Positions 8,434 through 17,914 of a stretch of 64,000 nucleotides of DNA are shown piece by piece. The DNA is from Mesorhizobium sp. L2C084A000. GTDB taxonomy: Bacteria; Pseudomonadota; Alphaproteobacteria; Rhizobiales; Rhizobiaceae. The position numbers and the translations under genes are program-made. Each line of letters begins with the position of its first letter. The first letter of the stretch is position 1. Below the pieces are notes generated by a model, which did not search any database, was not told the DNA's origin, and worked only from the letters and a program-made list of their open reading frames with translations. The stretch covers positions 312,558 through 376,557 of the forward strand of contig NZ_AYWX01000009.1 of assembly GCF_000502875.1 (NCBI RefSeq), in the 5' to 3' direction.

Positions 8434-9939
8434 CTATTCGAGATAGCCGGACGGATCGACCGGGGCGGAGTTCTTGCGCACTTCGAAGTGCAGCTTCGGC
8501 GAGTCCGTCGTGCCGCTCATGCCCGACAGCGCGATTTCCTGGCCGCGCTTGACCTTCTGGCCGCGCTGGACCTCGATCGAGCTGGCGTGGCCGTAGACGG
8601 TGACCAGGCCATTCTCGTGGCGCACCAGCACCGTGTTACCGAATTCCTTGAGGCCGTCGCCGGCATAGATGACGACACCGTTTTCGGCTGCCTTGACCGG
8701 TGTGCCTGAGGGTACGGCGATGTCAACGCCGTCTTTGCCGGAGCCGAAACCGGAAATCACGCGGCCGCGCACCGGCCAACGCATCTTGCCTATGCCGGTG
8801 GCGTCTGGCGCGACGGCATCGTCGGCCTCGGCCTGCTGGATGACCTTGGAATCCTTTTTCGGCGGCGTGTAGGACGCCAGCGTTTCCGACGGCGTGGTCT
8901 TTGCCGCGGGCTGCGTCGTGGCCGTCGTCACCGGATCGACCTTGGCCGGCTTGGCAGCGGCGGCGGTCGCGGTTCCACCGGCCGGCACCTTCAGCGTCTG
9001 GCCGATCTTGAGCAAGCCATCCTTCATGCCGTTGGCCTGCTTCAGCGCAGTGGCGCCGACGCCGGTCTTCCTGGCAATCGAGGAAAGCGTGTCGCCCGAC
9101 TGCACCGTGTAGGTGCCAGCAGCGCCAGTCGCCTTGGCCACCTGCGGCTTGGGTGCCTTGGGCTGGCTTGCTGCGGCCGGCGTGTCGACCTGAGCGGCGG
9201 ATTTGCCTTCCTTGAGTTTCGGCTGCTGCGGCAGGACGGCGACCTTGTCGGGCGCGGTGGCCGGCAGGTTGTGCTTGGTGTCTTTCGCCGGCTTGGCATC
9301 CGCGAGCTTCGGCTCGCTCTTGCTCGAATAGGCGTAGGCCGGGATGACCAGCTTCTGGCCTGTCTTCAGCCCCTTGGTCGCGCTCAGCCCGTTGACCTTC
9401 ATGATCACGTCGGACGGCACCTTGTAGCGCTGCGCAAGGCCGCCGATCGTTTCGCCGTCCCTGACGACGATCTCGGTTGCATGCGGAGTGCCGGAAGCAG
9501 CCACGCGGGGTTCGTCAGGTTGCGAAACCTTGAAAGGCGACGCCACTGGGGCGACGGTGCCGGTCGTGGTCCTGTCGACATGCGGTGCCGGGGCCAATGC
9601 GGTGCGCACCGGCTTCGATACCGGCGCCACTTCGGGAGCCTGGGCAGCGGGCGGCGGCAGCGGCCGCGTCGAGACCGGCTCGAGGCTGGAGCGGCTGACC
9701 GACTGTGTATGGCTGCCATCGAGTGGAGCGGCCGCGACATCGCCCGGATAGGGCTGCTGTACGGCATCCCGCTTGTTGATGATGGCGCGCTGATTGTTGG
9801 TCGAGGATGTAAAGACATCGTCGACGCCATTGAACCGCGAAACCTGGGAACTGCACCCCGCAGCAGCACCCGCGACCATCAGTATGGCGCAGCCTCGCGC
9901 CAGATTGCGACCGTTTGTCTTCAAAACACTGAGTTGCAT
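8434..9939 (-). CDS. LysM-LysM-LytM lipoprotein (NlpD/DipM-like, degenerate M23)
   Basis: This 501-residue envelope protein starts with a lipoprotein signal ending VAGAAAGC. Two LysM modules follow (near residues 157-202 and 279-323, IVVRDGETIGGLAQRYKV and YTVQSGDTLSSIARKTGV), linked by Ala/Pro/Lys-rich spacers. The C-terminal LytM/M23 domain runs from about residue 395. Two metal ligands look lost: the first motif is GKDGVDIAVPSG with no histidine, and the usual HLHFE is KLHFEVR. It is therefore probably a non-catalytic activator of amidases in cell division, like NlpD or EnvC. ATG 9939 was preferred over GTG 9954. The neighbours pcm, surE and serS lie upstream, as is usual for this gene. 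Confidence 0.9.
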   Translation of the reverse strand: MQLSVLKTNGRNLARGCAILMVAGAAAGCSSQVSRFNGVDDVFTSSTNNQRAIINKRDAVQQPYPGDVAAAPLDGSHTQSVSRSSLEPVSTRPLPPPAAQAPEVAPVSKPVRTALAPAPHVDRTTTGTVAPVASPFKVSQPDEPRVAASGTPHATEIVVRDGETIGGLAQRYKVPSDVIMKVNGLSATKGLKTGQKLVIPAYAYSSKSEPKLADAKPAKDTKHNLPATAPDKVAVLPQQPKLKEGKSAAQVDTPAAASQPKAPKPQVAKATGAAGTYTVQSGDTLSSIARKTGVGATALKQANGMKDGLLKIGQTLKVPAGGTATAAAAKPAKVDPVTTATTQPAAKTTPSETLASYTPPKKDSKVIQQAEADDAVAPDATGIGKMRWPVRGRVISGFGSGKDGVDIAVPSGTPVKAAENGVVIYAGDGLKEFGNTVLVRHENGLVTVYGHASSIEVQRGQKVKRGQEIALSGMSGTTDSPKLHFEVRKNSAPVDPSGYLE

Positions 9940-10142
9940 CGCACTAACCCGCACATACCCGGTACAAACTAGGCATGATTAAAGCGCGTTAATGTTACTC
10001 GACGGTTAACCCCATGGAATCCGACGCAATTTTTCTTAAAATATTAGAGAGCGAGCCCAGGGGAGATTTTCAGGTCATGCCGGCCGGGGTCGAAGACGGC
10101 GCGCGCACCCGACGCGGCGCGGCCTGAACATCGACATACGCG

Positions 10143-10802
10143 CTAGATGACAGCGGCGACACCGCGCAGGATCGGCTGCAGGCGAACGAGGCCGATGTCT
10201 TCACGCTCGAAGCGGCTGCCGACCTTGGTCAGCTTGGCCAGCACCTGTTCGCCCTCTTCGGGGCCGATCGGAGCGATGACGATACCGCCGCTCGACAACT
10301 GGTCGAGCAGGAAGCGCGGCAGGCTGTCGAAGGCAGCCCAGGCGACGATACGGTCAAATGGCCCTTCATTCGGCAGCCCGCCGGAACCATCGGCGTGGCG
10401 CACGATCACATTGCCGATGCCGAGCGCCTCGAAGCGCTGCCGCGCCTGCTCGGCGAGCGTCTTGTAGCGATCGGTGGTGATGACCCGCGCCGCCAGCCGC
10501 GACATCACCGCCGAAGTGTAGCCCGAGCCGGTGCCGATCTCGAGCACGCGGTTGCCCTGCTCGATAGCGAGCGCCGCGATCACCGCCGCCTGCATGTCGG
10601 CACCTTCGATCGCCTCGCCGCATTCGATCGGCAGCATACGGTCCGACCAGGCGATCTGATGGAACTGGGCCGCCAGGAAGCCGCGCCGCGGCGTCGCCTC
10701 GAAGGCCGCGATCAGCGCCTTCGGCACAGTCCCCCGGCCGCGCAGGCGCAGCAGAAAGGCAGCAAAACCTTCGCGGTCATCGATCGGGAGGCCTTGGTTC
10801 AT
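10143..10802 (-). CDS. pcm: Protein-L-isoaspartate O-methyltransferase
   Basis: This 219-residue SAM-dependent methyltransferase repairs isoaspartyl residues in aged proteins. The SAM-binding motif is [19 protein letters not shown] near residue 83, followed by [21 protein letters not shown] and VIAPIG. Its start overlaps the surE stop by four bases, so the two are translationally coupled. A pcm next to surE is a classic pairing, here within serS-surE-pcm-nlpD. A second, more divergent family member lies at 36617. Confidence 0.93.
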   Translation of the reverse strand: MNQGLPIDDREGFAAFLLRLRGRGTVPKALIAAFEATPRRGFLAAQFHQIAWSDRMLPIECGEAIEGADMQAAVIAALAIEQGNRVLEIGTGSGYTSAVMSRLAARVITTDRYKTLAEQARQRFEALGIGNVIVRHADGSGGLPNEGPFDRIVAWAAFDSLPRFLLDQLSSGGIVIAPIGPEEGEQVLAKLTKVGSRFEREDIGLVRLQPILRGVAAVI

Positions 10803-11557
10803 GCAAGCGCCTTGCTCAATTGGTCACGGATTTCATGCGCGGTCAGGTCGAGCTGCAGCGGCGTCACCGACACCAGCCTGTTGCGCAACGCGTAGAGATC
10901 GGTGCCTTGCTTGCCCTCGACCGGCTCGCCGCCGAAGCGCAGCCAGTAGTAAGGCAGGCCGCGCCCGTCGCGGCGCTCGTCGACCCACAGGGAGTGCACG
11001 AGCTTGCCTTGCGTGGTGACCACCGTGCCCGCGACCTCTTCGGGCGTGCAGTTGGGAAAATTGACGTTGAGCAGCACGCCGTCCGGCAACGGCGTCGCGA
11101 CAAGTTTCTTCAGCAGCGCCGGCGCCAGCACTTCTGTCGTCTCGTAGGGCACGACGCGATCTTCGCCGACATAGCTGTAGCCCTGGCTGAGCGCGATCGA
11201 GCGGATACCGAGCAGCGCGCCTTCCATGGCGCCGGCGACGGTGCCCGAATAGGTGACGTCATCGGCGATGTTGGCGCCCGAATTGATGCCGGACAGGATC
11301 AGGTCGGGTGCGCCAGGCAGAATTTTCTTGACGCCCATGATGACGCAATCCGTCGGCGTGCCGCGCACGGCAAAATGCTTCTCGCCGATCTTGCGCAGCC
11401 GCAGCGGCTCCGAGATCGACAGCGAATGCGCGTAGCCGGACTGGTCCTGCTCGGGCGCCACCACCCAGACATCGTCGGACAACGTACGTGCGACGCGTTC
11501 GAGCGACGCCAGGCCCTCGGCATGAATGCCGTCGTCGTTGGTCAGGAGGATACGCAT
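10799..11557 (-). CDS. surE: 5'/3'-nucleotidase SurE
   Basis: The product of 252 residues is a metal-dependent nucleoside monophosphate phosphatase. It begins with the metal-binding [16 protein letters not shown] and contains [19 protein letters not shown], which supplies the conserved asparagine and serine of the active site. Its ATG (11555-11557) shares one base with the serS stop codon TAA, so the genes are coupled. The length is normal for the family. Confidence 0.96.
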   Translation of the reverse strand: MRILLTNDDGIHAEGLASLERVARTLSDDVWVVAPEQDQSGYAHSLSISEPLRLRKIGEKHFAVRGTPTDCVIMGVKKILPGAPDLILSGINSGANIADDVTYSGTVAGAMEGALLGIRSIALSQGYSYVGEDRVVPYETTEVLAPALLKKLVATPLPDGVLLNVNFPNCTPEEVAGTVVTTQGKLVHSLWVDERRDGRGLPYYWLRFGGEPVEGKQGTDLYALRNRLVSVTPLQLDLTAHEIRDQLSKALA

Positions 11558-12861
11558 TATTTCGCTTCGATCTTTTCCAGACCGCCCATGTAAGGCCGCA
11601 GCACTTCAGGAATGGTTACGCTGCCATCTTCATTCTGGTAGTTTTCGATGACAGCGATGAGCGCGCGGCCAACGGCTGTGCCCGAGCCGTTGAGCGTGTG
11701 GACGAAGCGGTTGCCCTTGCCGTCCCTGTCCTTGTAGCGGGCGTCCATGCGGCGCGCCTGGAAATCGCCGCACACCGAGCAGGACGAGATCTCGCGATAG
11801 GCGTTCTGGCCGGGCAGCCAGACCTCGATGTCGTAGGTCTTGCGCGCGCCAAAGCCCATGTCGCCGGTGCACAGCGTCATGGTGCGGAACGGCAGGCCGA
11901 GCCGCTTCAGCACTTCCTCGGCGCATTGCGTCATCCGCTCATGCTCGGCGAGTGACGATTCCTGGTCGGTAATCGACACCAGCTCGACCTTGTAGAACTG
12001 GTGCTGGCGCAGCATGCCGCGCGTGTCGCGCCCGGCCGAACCCGCTTCCGAGCGGAAGCACGGCGTCAGCGCGGTATAGCGCAGCGGCAGTTTTTCATGC
12101 GCGGTGATTTCTTCGCGCACAAGGTTGGTGAGTGGGACCTCGGCGGTGGGAATCAAGCCAAGCCTGCCCTCCCCGTGCGGCGTGAAGAACAGATCTTCCT
12201 CGAACTTCGGCAATTGGTTGGTGCCGAACAGAACATCGTCCTTGACCATCAACGGCGGGATGACTTCCTCGTAGCCGTGTTCGGTCGTATGCAGGTCCAG
12301 CATGAACTGGCCGAGCGCACGTTCCATCCGGGCCAGTCCGCTTTTCAGCACCGTAAAGCGCGAGCCCGACAGCTTTGCCGCGCGCTCGAAATCCATCATG
12401 CCGAGCGCTTCGCCGATCTCGAAATGCTCCTTCACCCAGTTCGGCCGCGTCGGCACCTTGCCGACGATGTGCTTGACCACATTGTCGTGCTCATCCTTGC
12501 CGACTGGCACATCGTCGAGCGGCACGTTGGGAAGCACTGCCAGCGCGTCGTTCAGCGCCTTGTCGAGTTCGCGTTCACGCGCCTCGCCGTTCTGGATGAA
12601 GACCTTGATCTCGCCGACTTCGGCTTTCAGCTTTTCGGCCAAGGCGGCATCGCCCGAACGCATGGCGTTACCGATCTCCTTCGACGCGGCATTGCGGCGC
12701 TCCTGCTTGGTCTGCAGTTCGGTAACGTGCTCGCGCCGCGCCTCGTCCGAGGCGATCAGCCCGTCGACCATGGACTGCGCCTCGTCAGCCGACCACGAGC
12801 GCTTCACCAGCGCCTCGACAAGGGCCTTCGGGTTGTCGCGAATCCATTTGATGTCAAGCAT
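11557..12861 (-). CDS. serS: Seryl-tRNA synthetase
   Basis: The enzyme has 434 residues and charges tRNA-Ser. It has the N-terminal antiparallel coiled-coil arm (about residues 30-110), the class II motif 2 segment [20 protein letters not shown] and motif 3 [23 protein letters not shown] 12861 begins with [11 protein letters not shown], the usual start; the same frame stays open upstream through the tatC region but codes for nothing recognisable there. It is separated from tatC by 197 bp that contain repeats. Confidence 0.97.
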   Translation of the reverse strand: MLDIKWIRDNPKALVEALVKRSWSADEAQSMVDGLIASDEARREHVTELQTKQERRNAASKEIGNAMRSGDAALAEKLKAEVGEIKVFIQNGEARERELDKALNDALAVLPNVPLDDVPVGKDEHDNVVKHIVGKVPTRPNWVKEHFEIGEALGMMDFERAAKLSGSRFTVLKSGLARMERALGQFMLDLHTTEHGYEEVIPPLMVKDDVLFGTNQLPKFEEDLFFTPHGEGRLGLIPTAEVPLTNLVREEITAHEKLPLRYTALTPCFRSEAGSAGRDTRGMLRQHQFYKVELVSITDQESSLAEHERMTQCAEEVLKRLGLPFRTMTLCTGDMGFGARKTYDIEVWLPGQNAYREISSCSVCGDFQARRMDARYKDRDGKGNRFVHTLNGSGTAVGRALIAVIENYQNEDGSVTIPEVLRPYMGGLEKIEAK

Positions 12862-12884
12862 GGTTTGAACGCTCCTGGGTAGCA

Positions 12885-12926
12885 TGTCGCCCAAAAGTGC
12901 ACAGCGATTTTGGGACAACGATATGC
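12885..12926. repeat. Intergenic palindromic repeat (family B)
   Basis: Outer arms TAGCATGTCG-like and CGATATGCT flank an inner inverted pair CCCAAAA and ATTTTGGG (12891-12915). This fits a repeat that I know from Mesorhizobium intergenic regions. It lies between tatC and serS with the hairpin at 12938-12972 directly beside it. Confidence 0.55.
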
Positions 12927-12937
12927 TCAAAACAAAA

Positions 12938-12972
12938 CTGAAACGCATCGCTTTGAGCGCGATGCGTTTCAG
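12938..12972. terminator. Strong symmetrical hairpin downstream of tatC
   Basis: CTGAAACGCATCGC and GCGATGCGTTTCAG form a perfect 14-bp stem with a seven-base loop. It sits in the tatC-serS intergenic space and could end or attenuate tatABC transcription before serS. It lacks a clear T run and adjoins a family B repeat, so it may simply be part of the repeat. Confidence 0.5.
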
Positions 12973-13058
12973 CCAGAGGGCGTAAACCGCATCCGAGATC
13001 GATGCAAGATGGGCGGGGCGACGACTATGTTTTTCCGCCGCTGCAGCCGCTCTGTTGC

Positions 13059-13934
13059 CTATGAGGAGGCAGGTGCCGGGGGCTCGTCCGGTGCTTTGTC
13101 CGCCACCTCGTCCGCCGCATCCTGCTTCTCGCGTGCCACGCGCTGCTTTTCCCGATCGCGCTCGATCAGCCGGGCAGCCCAGATGGACACCTCGTAGAGA
13201 AGGATGGTCGGGATGGCCAGGCCGATCTGACTCATCGGATCGGGCGGCGTCAGTATCGCCGCGACGACGAAGGCAATGACGATCGCCCATTTGCGCTTCT
13301 CGGCCAGTCCCTTGGACGACAGCATGCCGACCCGTGTCATCAGGCTGGTCACCACCGGCAGCTGGAACACCAGGCCGAAGGAAAAGATCAGCGTCATGAT
13401 CAGGCTGAGATATTCCGACACTTTCGGCAGCAACGAAATCTGCACCTGATCGTCGGTGCCGGCCTGCTGCATGGCGAGGAAGAACCACATCACCATCGGC
13501 GTGAAGAAGAAATAGACCAGCGACGCACCCATCAGGAACAGGATCGGCGACGCGATCAGGAACGGCAGGAAGGCATTCCGCTCGTTCTTGTACAGGCCGG
13601 GCGCGATGAACTTGTAGATCTGCGTGGCGATCAGCGGAAAGGCGATCACCATGCCGCCGAACATGGCGAGCTTGACCTGAGTGAAGAAGAATTCCTGCGG
13701 CGCCGTGTAGATCAGCTCGACCTTGTGCGGATCGAGCCCTGCCCATTGCGTCGCCCATTTGAACGGCACGACCAGGAGGTTGAACAGTTTCTTGGCGAAG
13801 AAGAAACAGACCAGGAAGGCAACGAAGAAGCCGCCCAGCGACCAGATCAGCCGCCGGCGCAACTCGATCAGATGCTCCATCAGCGGCGCCGACGATTTCT
13901 CGATCTCGTCCTTTTCGGTGTCCGAAACGCTCAC
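13059..13934 (-). CDS. tatC: Sec-independent translocase subunit TatC
   Basis: The protein of 291 residues has six transmembrane helices and binds twin-arginine signal peptides together with TatB. The conserved cytoplasmic start [18 protein letters not shown] and the glutamate-containing [19 protein letters not shown] of the first periplasmic loop are visible. A charged C-terminal tail follows [11 protein letters not shown]. Its ATG overlaps the tatB stop by four bases. Length and order (tatA-tatB-tatC) are standard. Confidence 0.97.
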   Translation of the reverse strand: MSVSDTEKDEIEKSSAPLMEHLIELRRRLIWSLGGFFVAFLVCFFFAKKLFNLLVVPFKWATQWAGLDPHKVELIYTAPQEFFFTQVKLAMFGGMVIAFPLIATQIYKFIAPGLYKNERNAFLPFLIASPILFLMGASLVYFFFTPMVMWFFLAMQQAGTDDQVQISLLPKVSEYLSLIMTLIFSFGLVFQLPVVTSLMTRVGMLSSKGLAEKRKWAIVIAFVVAAILTPPDPMSQIGLAIPTILLYEVSIWAARLIERDREKQRVAREKQDAADEVADKAPDEPPAPASS

Positions 13935-14716
13935 TTGGCGGCTCCAGCCGTCTTCTTGGCCACCGGCTTCTTCACCGCTGCAAGCTTCGGTTCGGCTTTC
14001 GCCCCCGTCTTGGTCGCTACAGTCTTGGCCGCGACAGCGTTGGCCGCAGCGGGCGTCTTGGCCCTGAGCGTTTCAGGCTGTGCCGTCGTCACGGCCTTCG
14101 CCGGCGTCTTGGACGCAGACGCTGCCTTCGCGGCTACCTTTGTACCATTTGCCGAAGCTTTTGCAGCCGGCGTCGCTTTTGCCGATGCAGGCTTGGTTAG
14201 TTTCTTCGCCGCGGATGCCTTCGGTGCCGCAACGGGTTCCGCCGGCGCTGACGAGGTCACCACCGATTCGTCGGTCATCGCCGGAAAAATCGGCGCTGCT
14301 GGCGCTGCTTCCGGCCCGTTGACGCCAGGCATGGTCGTTGCACCGTTCTTCAACGGCTCGGCCGCCTGCGGGGTCGAAGCGACAGAGCTTGCCGGACCGG
14401 CTGCCGGCTTCGGCTTCATTGCCGCATCGACGCCGGAGCGAACGTCGGCCGCGGCCTGTTCGAACGGATTGAGCTGCTTCCTGATCTCGGCCATCGGGCT
14501 GAGGCCCCTGAGCTCGTCGACTGACTTCTTGACGTCGTCGAGCTCGGCTTCCTTCAGCGCCTCGTTGAACTGTTTCTGGAAATCGGACGCCATGGCGCGC
14601 AGCTTCGCCGTCGTGCGGCCGAAGGTGCGCAGCATATTGGGCAAATCCTTGGGTCCGACGACCACGATCATGACGATCGCGATGACCAGCATTTCGGTCC
14701 AGCCGACTTCAAACAT
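13931..14716 (-). CDS. tatB: Sec-independent translocase subunit TatB
   Basis: This 261-residue protein has an N-terminal membrane helix ([20 protein letters not shown]), the PKDLPNML hinge and an amphipathic helix to about residue 60. A long Ala/Lys/Pro-rich tail with repeated AKxAAKT-like segments follows. It forms the substrate receptor with TatC. The tail makes it longer than the enteric protein, which is usual in alphaproteobacteria. It is coupled to tatC by ATGA. Confidence 0.95.
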   Translation of the reverse strand: MFEVGWTEMLVIAIVMIVVVGPKDLPNMLRTFGRTTAKLRAMASDFQKQFNEALKEAELDDVKKSVDELRGLSPMAEIRKQLNPFEQAAADVRSGVDAAMKPKPAAGPASSVASTPQAAEPLKNGATTMPGVNGPEAAPAAPIFPAMTDESVVTSSAPAEPVAAPKASAAKKLTKPASAKATPAAKASANGTKVAAKAASASKTPAKAVTTAQPETLRAKTPAAANAVAAKTVATKTGAKAEPKLAAVKKPVAKKTAGAAK

Positions 14717-14745
14717 GGCACTCTGTTCCGACTAGAACCTTGGGC

Positions 14746-14967
14746 TCAGCTCTTGCTGGCTTTTTCCTTCGCGGCCGCAACGGTCTCGTCGGCACGGTGT
14801 TCGACGGTGCGCTTGTCTTCGGCAACCTCGTCGTCGGCCATGCCCTTCTTGAAGCTCTTGATGCCCTTGGCCATATCGCCCATCAGCTCGGGAATCTTGC
14901 CGCGGCCGAACACCAAAAGCACGATCACCAGCACGATCAGCCAATGCCAAATCGAAAATGAACCCAT
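14746..14967 (-). CDS. tatA: Sec-independent translocase subunit TatA
   Basis: The 73-residue protein has the classic [20 protein letters not shown] membrane helix, [12 protein letters not shown] hinge and FKKGM amphipathic helix of TatA. It oligomerises to form the transport pore for folded proteins. It heads tatABC, with 29 bp before tatB. Confidence 0.96.
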   Translation of the reverse strand: MGSFSIWHWLIVLVIVLLVFGRGKIPELMGDMAKGIKSFKKGMADDEVAEDKRTVEHRADETVAAAKEKASKS

Positions 14968-15136
14968 AGCAAATCTCTCTCGAATGTTTTCCCTGGCGAT
15001 GATCTATGCGTTTTCGCGTTGGGATTCAAACACAACTGCGACAGAGTTTATGAAAGGGTGACGGATGTCACGCATTTTCGACGGGAACGCCCGCTACGAA
15101 TCCGCGCATCCTCATCAAGTTCGCCGCCAATGCCAG

Positions 15137-15904
15137 TCAATCTTCCGTGACGCGCGGCGTCAGCAGGCCGAGTTCCTCGAGATCGATATCGGTCAGCGCA
15201 TCCTCGTCGTCGGTCAATGCGTCGGGATCGGCCGGCGGCTGCGGAATGGAGAAATTCGACGGCATGCGGCCCGAAAGCAGTCCGGCCCCCTTCAGTTCCT
15301 CCATGCCGGGAAGATCGCGAATCTCTTCCAGCGCGAAATGGTCGAGGAAGGTCTCCGTCGTGCCGTAGGTCACAGGGCGTCCGGGCGTCTTTCGCCGGCC
15401 GCGCATGCGCACCCATTCCGTTTCCAGCAGCGTGTCGAGCGTACCTTTTGAGGTCTCCACGCCCCTGATGTCCTCGATCTCGGCACGCGTCACCGGCTGG
15501 TGATAGGCAATGATCGCCAGCACTTCGAGAGCCGCGCGGGAGAGCTTCCTTTGCTGGACGGTATCGCGGCTCATCAGGAAGGCCAGGTCGCCGGCGGTGC
15601 GGAACGCCCAGGCGTCGCCGACACGCACCAGATTGACGCCGCGCCGCGCATAGATCTGCTGCAGCTCGGCCATGGCCAGGGCAATGTTGATGCCGTCAGG
15701 GAGGCGGGCCGCAAGCTGCTTTTCGCTGACGGGTTCAGCGCTGGCGAACACGATCGCCTCGGCCATGCGCACGGCCTCGGCCAGATGCAGCCGTTCGGCC
15801 GGGTTCTGTAGCTGCTGCTCGGCCGGATCCTGGGAAAGCGACTCCTCTTCGGGTTCATCGCCGACCTTGAACGGGACAACCGAAGCGTTGGCGCGTTCGC
15901 TCAT
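15137..15904 (-). CDS. scpB: Segregation and condensation protein ScpB
   Basis: The product of 255 residues is the winged-helix kleisin partner of the SMC-ScpA condensin complex. Recognisable parts are AEAIVFASAEPVSEKQLAARL, LSRAALEVLAIIAYHQPVTR and VTYGTTETFLDHFAL. The acidic C-terminal extension (about residues 225-255) is usual in Rhizobiales. Its ATG overlaps the scpA stop by four bases. Confidence 0.95.
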   Translation of the reverse strand: MSERANASVVPFKVGDEPEEESLSQDPAEQQLQNPAERLHLAEAVRMAEAIVFASAEPVSEKQLAARLPDGINIALAMAELQQIYARRGVNLVRVGDAWAFRTAGDLAFLMSRDTVQQRKLSRAALEVLAIIAYHQPVTRAEIEDIRGVETSKGTLDTLLETEWVRMRGRRKTPGRPVTYGTTETFLDHFALEEIRDLPGMEELKGAGLLSGRMPSNFSIPQPPADPDALTDDEDALTDIDLEELGLLTPRVTED

Positions 15905-16743
15905 GATGCCACCTCGACTGCCTTGATTGCCTGCGTGCGGCCGCGCAGGTAGATCGGCGCGAACACTTCGTCCTGCCGCACCTCCATCGTGCCGTCGCGC
16001 ACCAGTTCCAGTGTTGCCGCGAAGGAACTGGCGATCGCCGTGCGCCGCTCCTCGGGGCTGGTCATGTACGCGATGAGAAAACTTTCCATCGTCGTCCAGT
16101 CGCTCACGGCCCCGACCAGGCGGGTCAGGATGTCGCGCGCGTCCTTGAGCGACCAGACACCGCGCCTGGCGATCGTCACATTGTTGATCGCCTGCTTCTG
16201 GCGCTGCTGGGCATAGGCGGTCAAGAGATCGTAGAGCGAGGCCGAATATGCGTTACGCTTTTCGACGATGACCATTTCCGGCATGCCGCGCGCGAACACA
16301 TCGCGGCCGAGCCGGTTGCGGTTGACCAGGCGCGCCGAGGCGTCGCGCATGGCTTCCAGCCGCTTCAGACGGAACTGCAGCACCGCCGCCAGTTCCTCGC
16401 CGCTTTCGCCCTCGTCGCCGGGCTGCTTGGGGATCAGGAGCTTGGACTTGAGGAAGGCCAGCCACGCCGCCATCACCAGATAGTCGGCGGCAAGCTCCAG
16501 CCTGAGCGCCCTCGCCGTCTCGACAAAGGTCAGATATTGCTCGACCAGCGCCAGGATCGAAATGCGCGCCAGATCGACCTTCTGGGTGCGGGCCAGATGC
16601 AGCAGAAGATCGAGCGGACCTTCGAAGCCGGCCACGTCGACAACCAGCGACGGGTCGCCGGTAACGCGTGAATCGTCATTCTCGGCCCACAGACGGTCCA
16701 TCGGTGCGGCCTTCGCGGCCTTGCTTTCCAATGTTTCCGCCAC
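15901..16743 (-). CDS. scpA: Segregation and condensation protein ScpA
   Basis: This kleisin of 280 residues bridges the SMC heads in chromosome condensation. The N-terminal signature VDVAGFEGPLDLLLHLARTQ and the C-terminal winged helix (YLRGRTQAIKAVEVAS region) are visible. It lies 20 bp after nagZ and is coupled to scpB. Confidence 0.95.
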   Translation of the reverse strand: MAETLESKAAKAAPMDRLWAENDDSRVTGDPSLVVDVAGFEGPLDLLLHLARTQKVDLARISILALVEQYLTFVETARALRLELAADYLVMAAWLAFLKSKLLIPKQPGDEGESGEELAAVLQFRLKRLEAMRDASARLVNRNRLGRDVFARGMPEMVIVEKRNAYSASLYDLLTAYAQQRQKQAINNVTIARRGVWSLKDARDILTRLVGAVSDWTTMESFLIAYMTSPEERRTAIASSFAATLELVRDGTMEVRQDEVFAPIYLRGRTQAIKAVEVAS

Positions 16744-16763
16744 TGCCTGTCGCTTTCCCTTTG

Positions 16764-17783
16764 CTATGCCATCGCATCGAAGTAGGTGGCGAATTCGGCA
16801 CGTATTTCGGTTTCTTCAACCGTGTCACGGTTCTTTATATAGGTCAGCGCCCGCTTTGCGCGCTCCAGCGACGTGCCCTCAAGCCCCGTGGTCCGCGATG
16901 CGATGCCGGCCATCTCCTCAAAAACGCCATTGCAGTGAAGGACCAGATCGCAGCCCGCTGCAAGGATCGAGGCCGCCTTTGTCGGGAAATCCCCAGAAAG
17001 TGCCTTCATCGAGGTGTCGTCGCTCATCAGCAGTCCGTCGAAGCCGATTTCGCGCCGGATGATCTCGTCGATGACCTTGCCGGAGGTGGTCGCCGGATTG
17101 TTGGGGTCGATCGCGCTGTAGACGACATGGGCTGTCATCGCCATCGGCAGATGGCTAAGCTCCTTGAACGGGGCGAAATCATGCCGCTGCAGATCGCTGA
17201 GCGAGGCATTGACCACCGGCAGTTCGAAATGCGTGTCGGCAAAGGCACGTCCATGACCCGGAATATGCTTCATGACCGGCAGCACGCCGCCCGACATCAG
17301 CCCTTCCGCGGCTGCGCGGCCGAGCTCGATCACCGGTCGCGGATCCTTGCCATAGGCCCGCGCGCCGATGACATCGCTGGCGCCTTCGATCGGCACATCG
17401 AGCACCGGCAGGCAATCGGCTGTGATGCCGTAGCGCAGCAGGTCGAAGGCATGCAGCCGCGCCATCAGCCAGGCCGCTCGGGCGCCGGCATCATGATCGT
17501 CGCGCCACAGCGCGCCGAGCGCGCCGCCGGCGGGATAGTTCGGTGCCAGCGGCGGTCGCAAGCGCTGCACACGGCCGCCTTCCTGATCGATGAACACCAG
17601 CGCGTCCGGACGCCCTAGGCAGTCCCGCATCTCGGCGACCAGATCGCGGATCTGTTCGGTCTCGCCAATGTTGCGCGCAAACAGGATGAAGGCCCACGGG
17701 CATTCATTGCGATAGAAATTGATTTCTTCGCGGGTAAGCGATTTCCCGGCACAGCCGAGGATCATGGATTTTGATTCGGTCAT
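16764..17783 (-). CDS. nagZ: Beta-N-acetylhexosaminidase NagZ
   Basis: This GH3 enzyme of 339 residues removes N-acetylglucosamine from recycled muropeptides in the cytoplasm. The family motif KHIPGHGRAFADTHFELP near residue 170 and GLLMSDDTSMKALSG with the nucleophilic aspartate near residue 245 are both intact. It is part of the nagZ-scpA-scpB cluster common in alphaproteobacteria. Confidence 0.95.
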   Translation of the reverse strand: MTESKSMILGCAGKSLTREEINFYRNECPWAFILFARNIGETEQIRDLVAEMRDCLGRPDALVFIDQEGGRVQRLRPPLAPNYPAGGALGALWRDDHDAGARAAWLMARLHAFDLLRYGITADCLPVLDVPIEGASDVIGARAYGKDPRPVIELGRAAAEGLMSGGVLPVMKHIPGHGRAFADTHFELPVVNASLSDLQRHDFAPFKELSHLPMAMTAHVVYSAIDPNNPATTSGKVIDEIIRREIGFDGLLMSDDTSMKALSGDFPTKAASILAAGCDLVLHCNGVFEEMAGIASRTTGLEGTSLERAKRALTYIKNRDTVEETEIRAEFATYFDAMA

Positions 17784-17865
17784 GTCGGCAGTTTAGGGCT
17801 TTGTGCGATCAAAGGGAATCGCCAGGGATTCATCCGGGACAATGCCGGATCTGCTTTCCCCATGA

Positions 17866-17898
17866 AAAAGCCGGCGCGGTGGACCGCGCCGGCTTTTG
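17866..17898 (-). terminator. Rho-independent terminator of the SPOR gene
   Basis: AAAAGCCGGCGCGG and CCGCGCCGGCTTTT form a very stable stem with a TGGA/TCCA loop. It is followed by T runs on both strands, 16 bp downstream of the stop at 17915. It could act in both directions but only the minus gene ends here. Confidence 0.85.
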
Positions 17899-17914
17899 AT
17901 GGTTGGCTCCGGCT

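Noticed and set aside
11557..13758. A single 733-codon frame suggesting a TatC-SerS fusion
   Set aside because: The part upstream of 12861 is out of frame with tatC and has no meaning; serS starts normally at 12861.
13725..14735. A 336-codon plus-strand frame rich in Ala and Gly
   Set aside because: It is antisense to tatB and tatC, which are certain.
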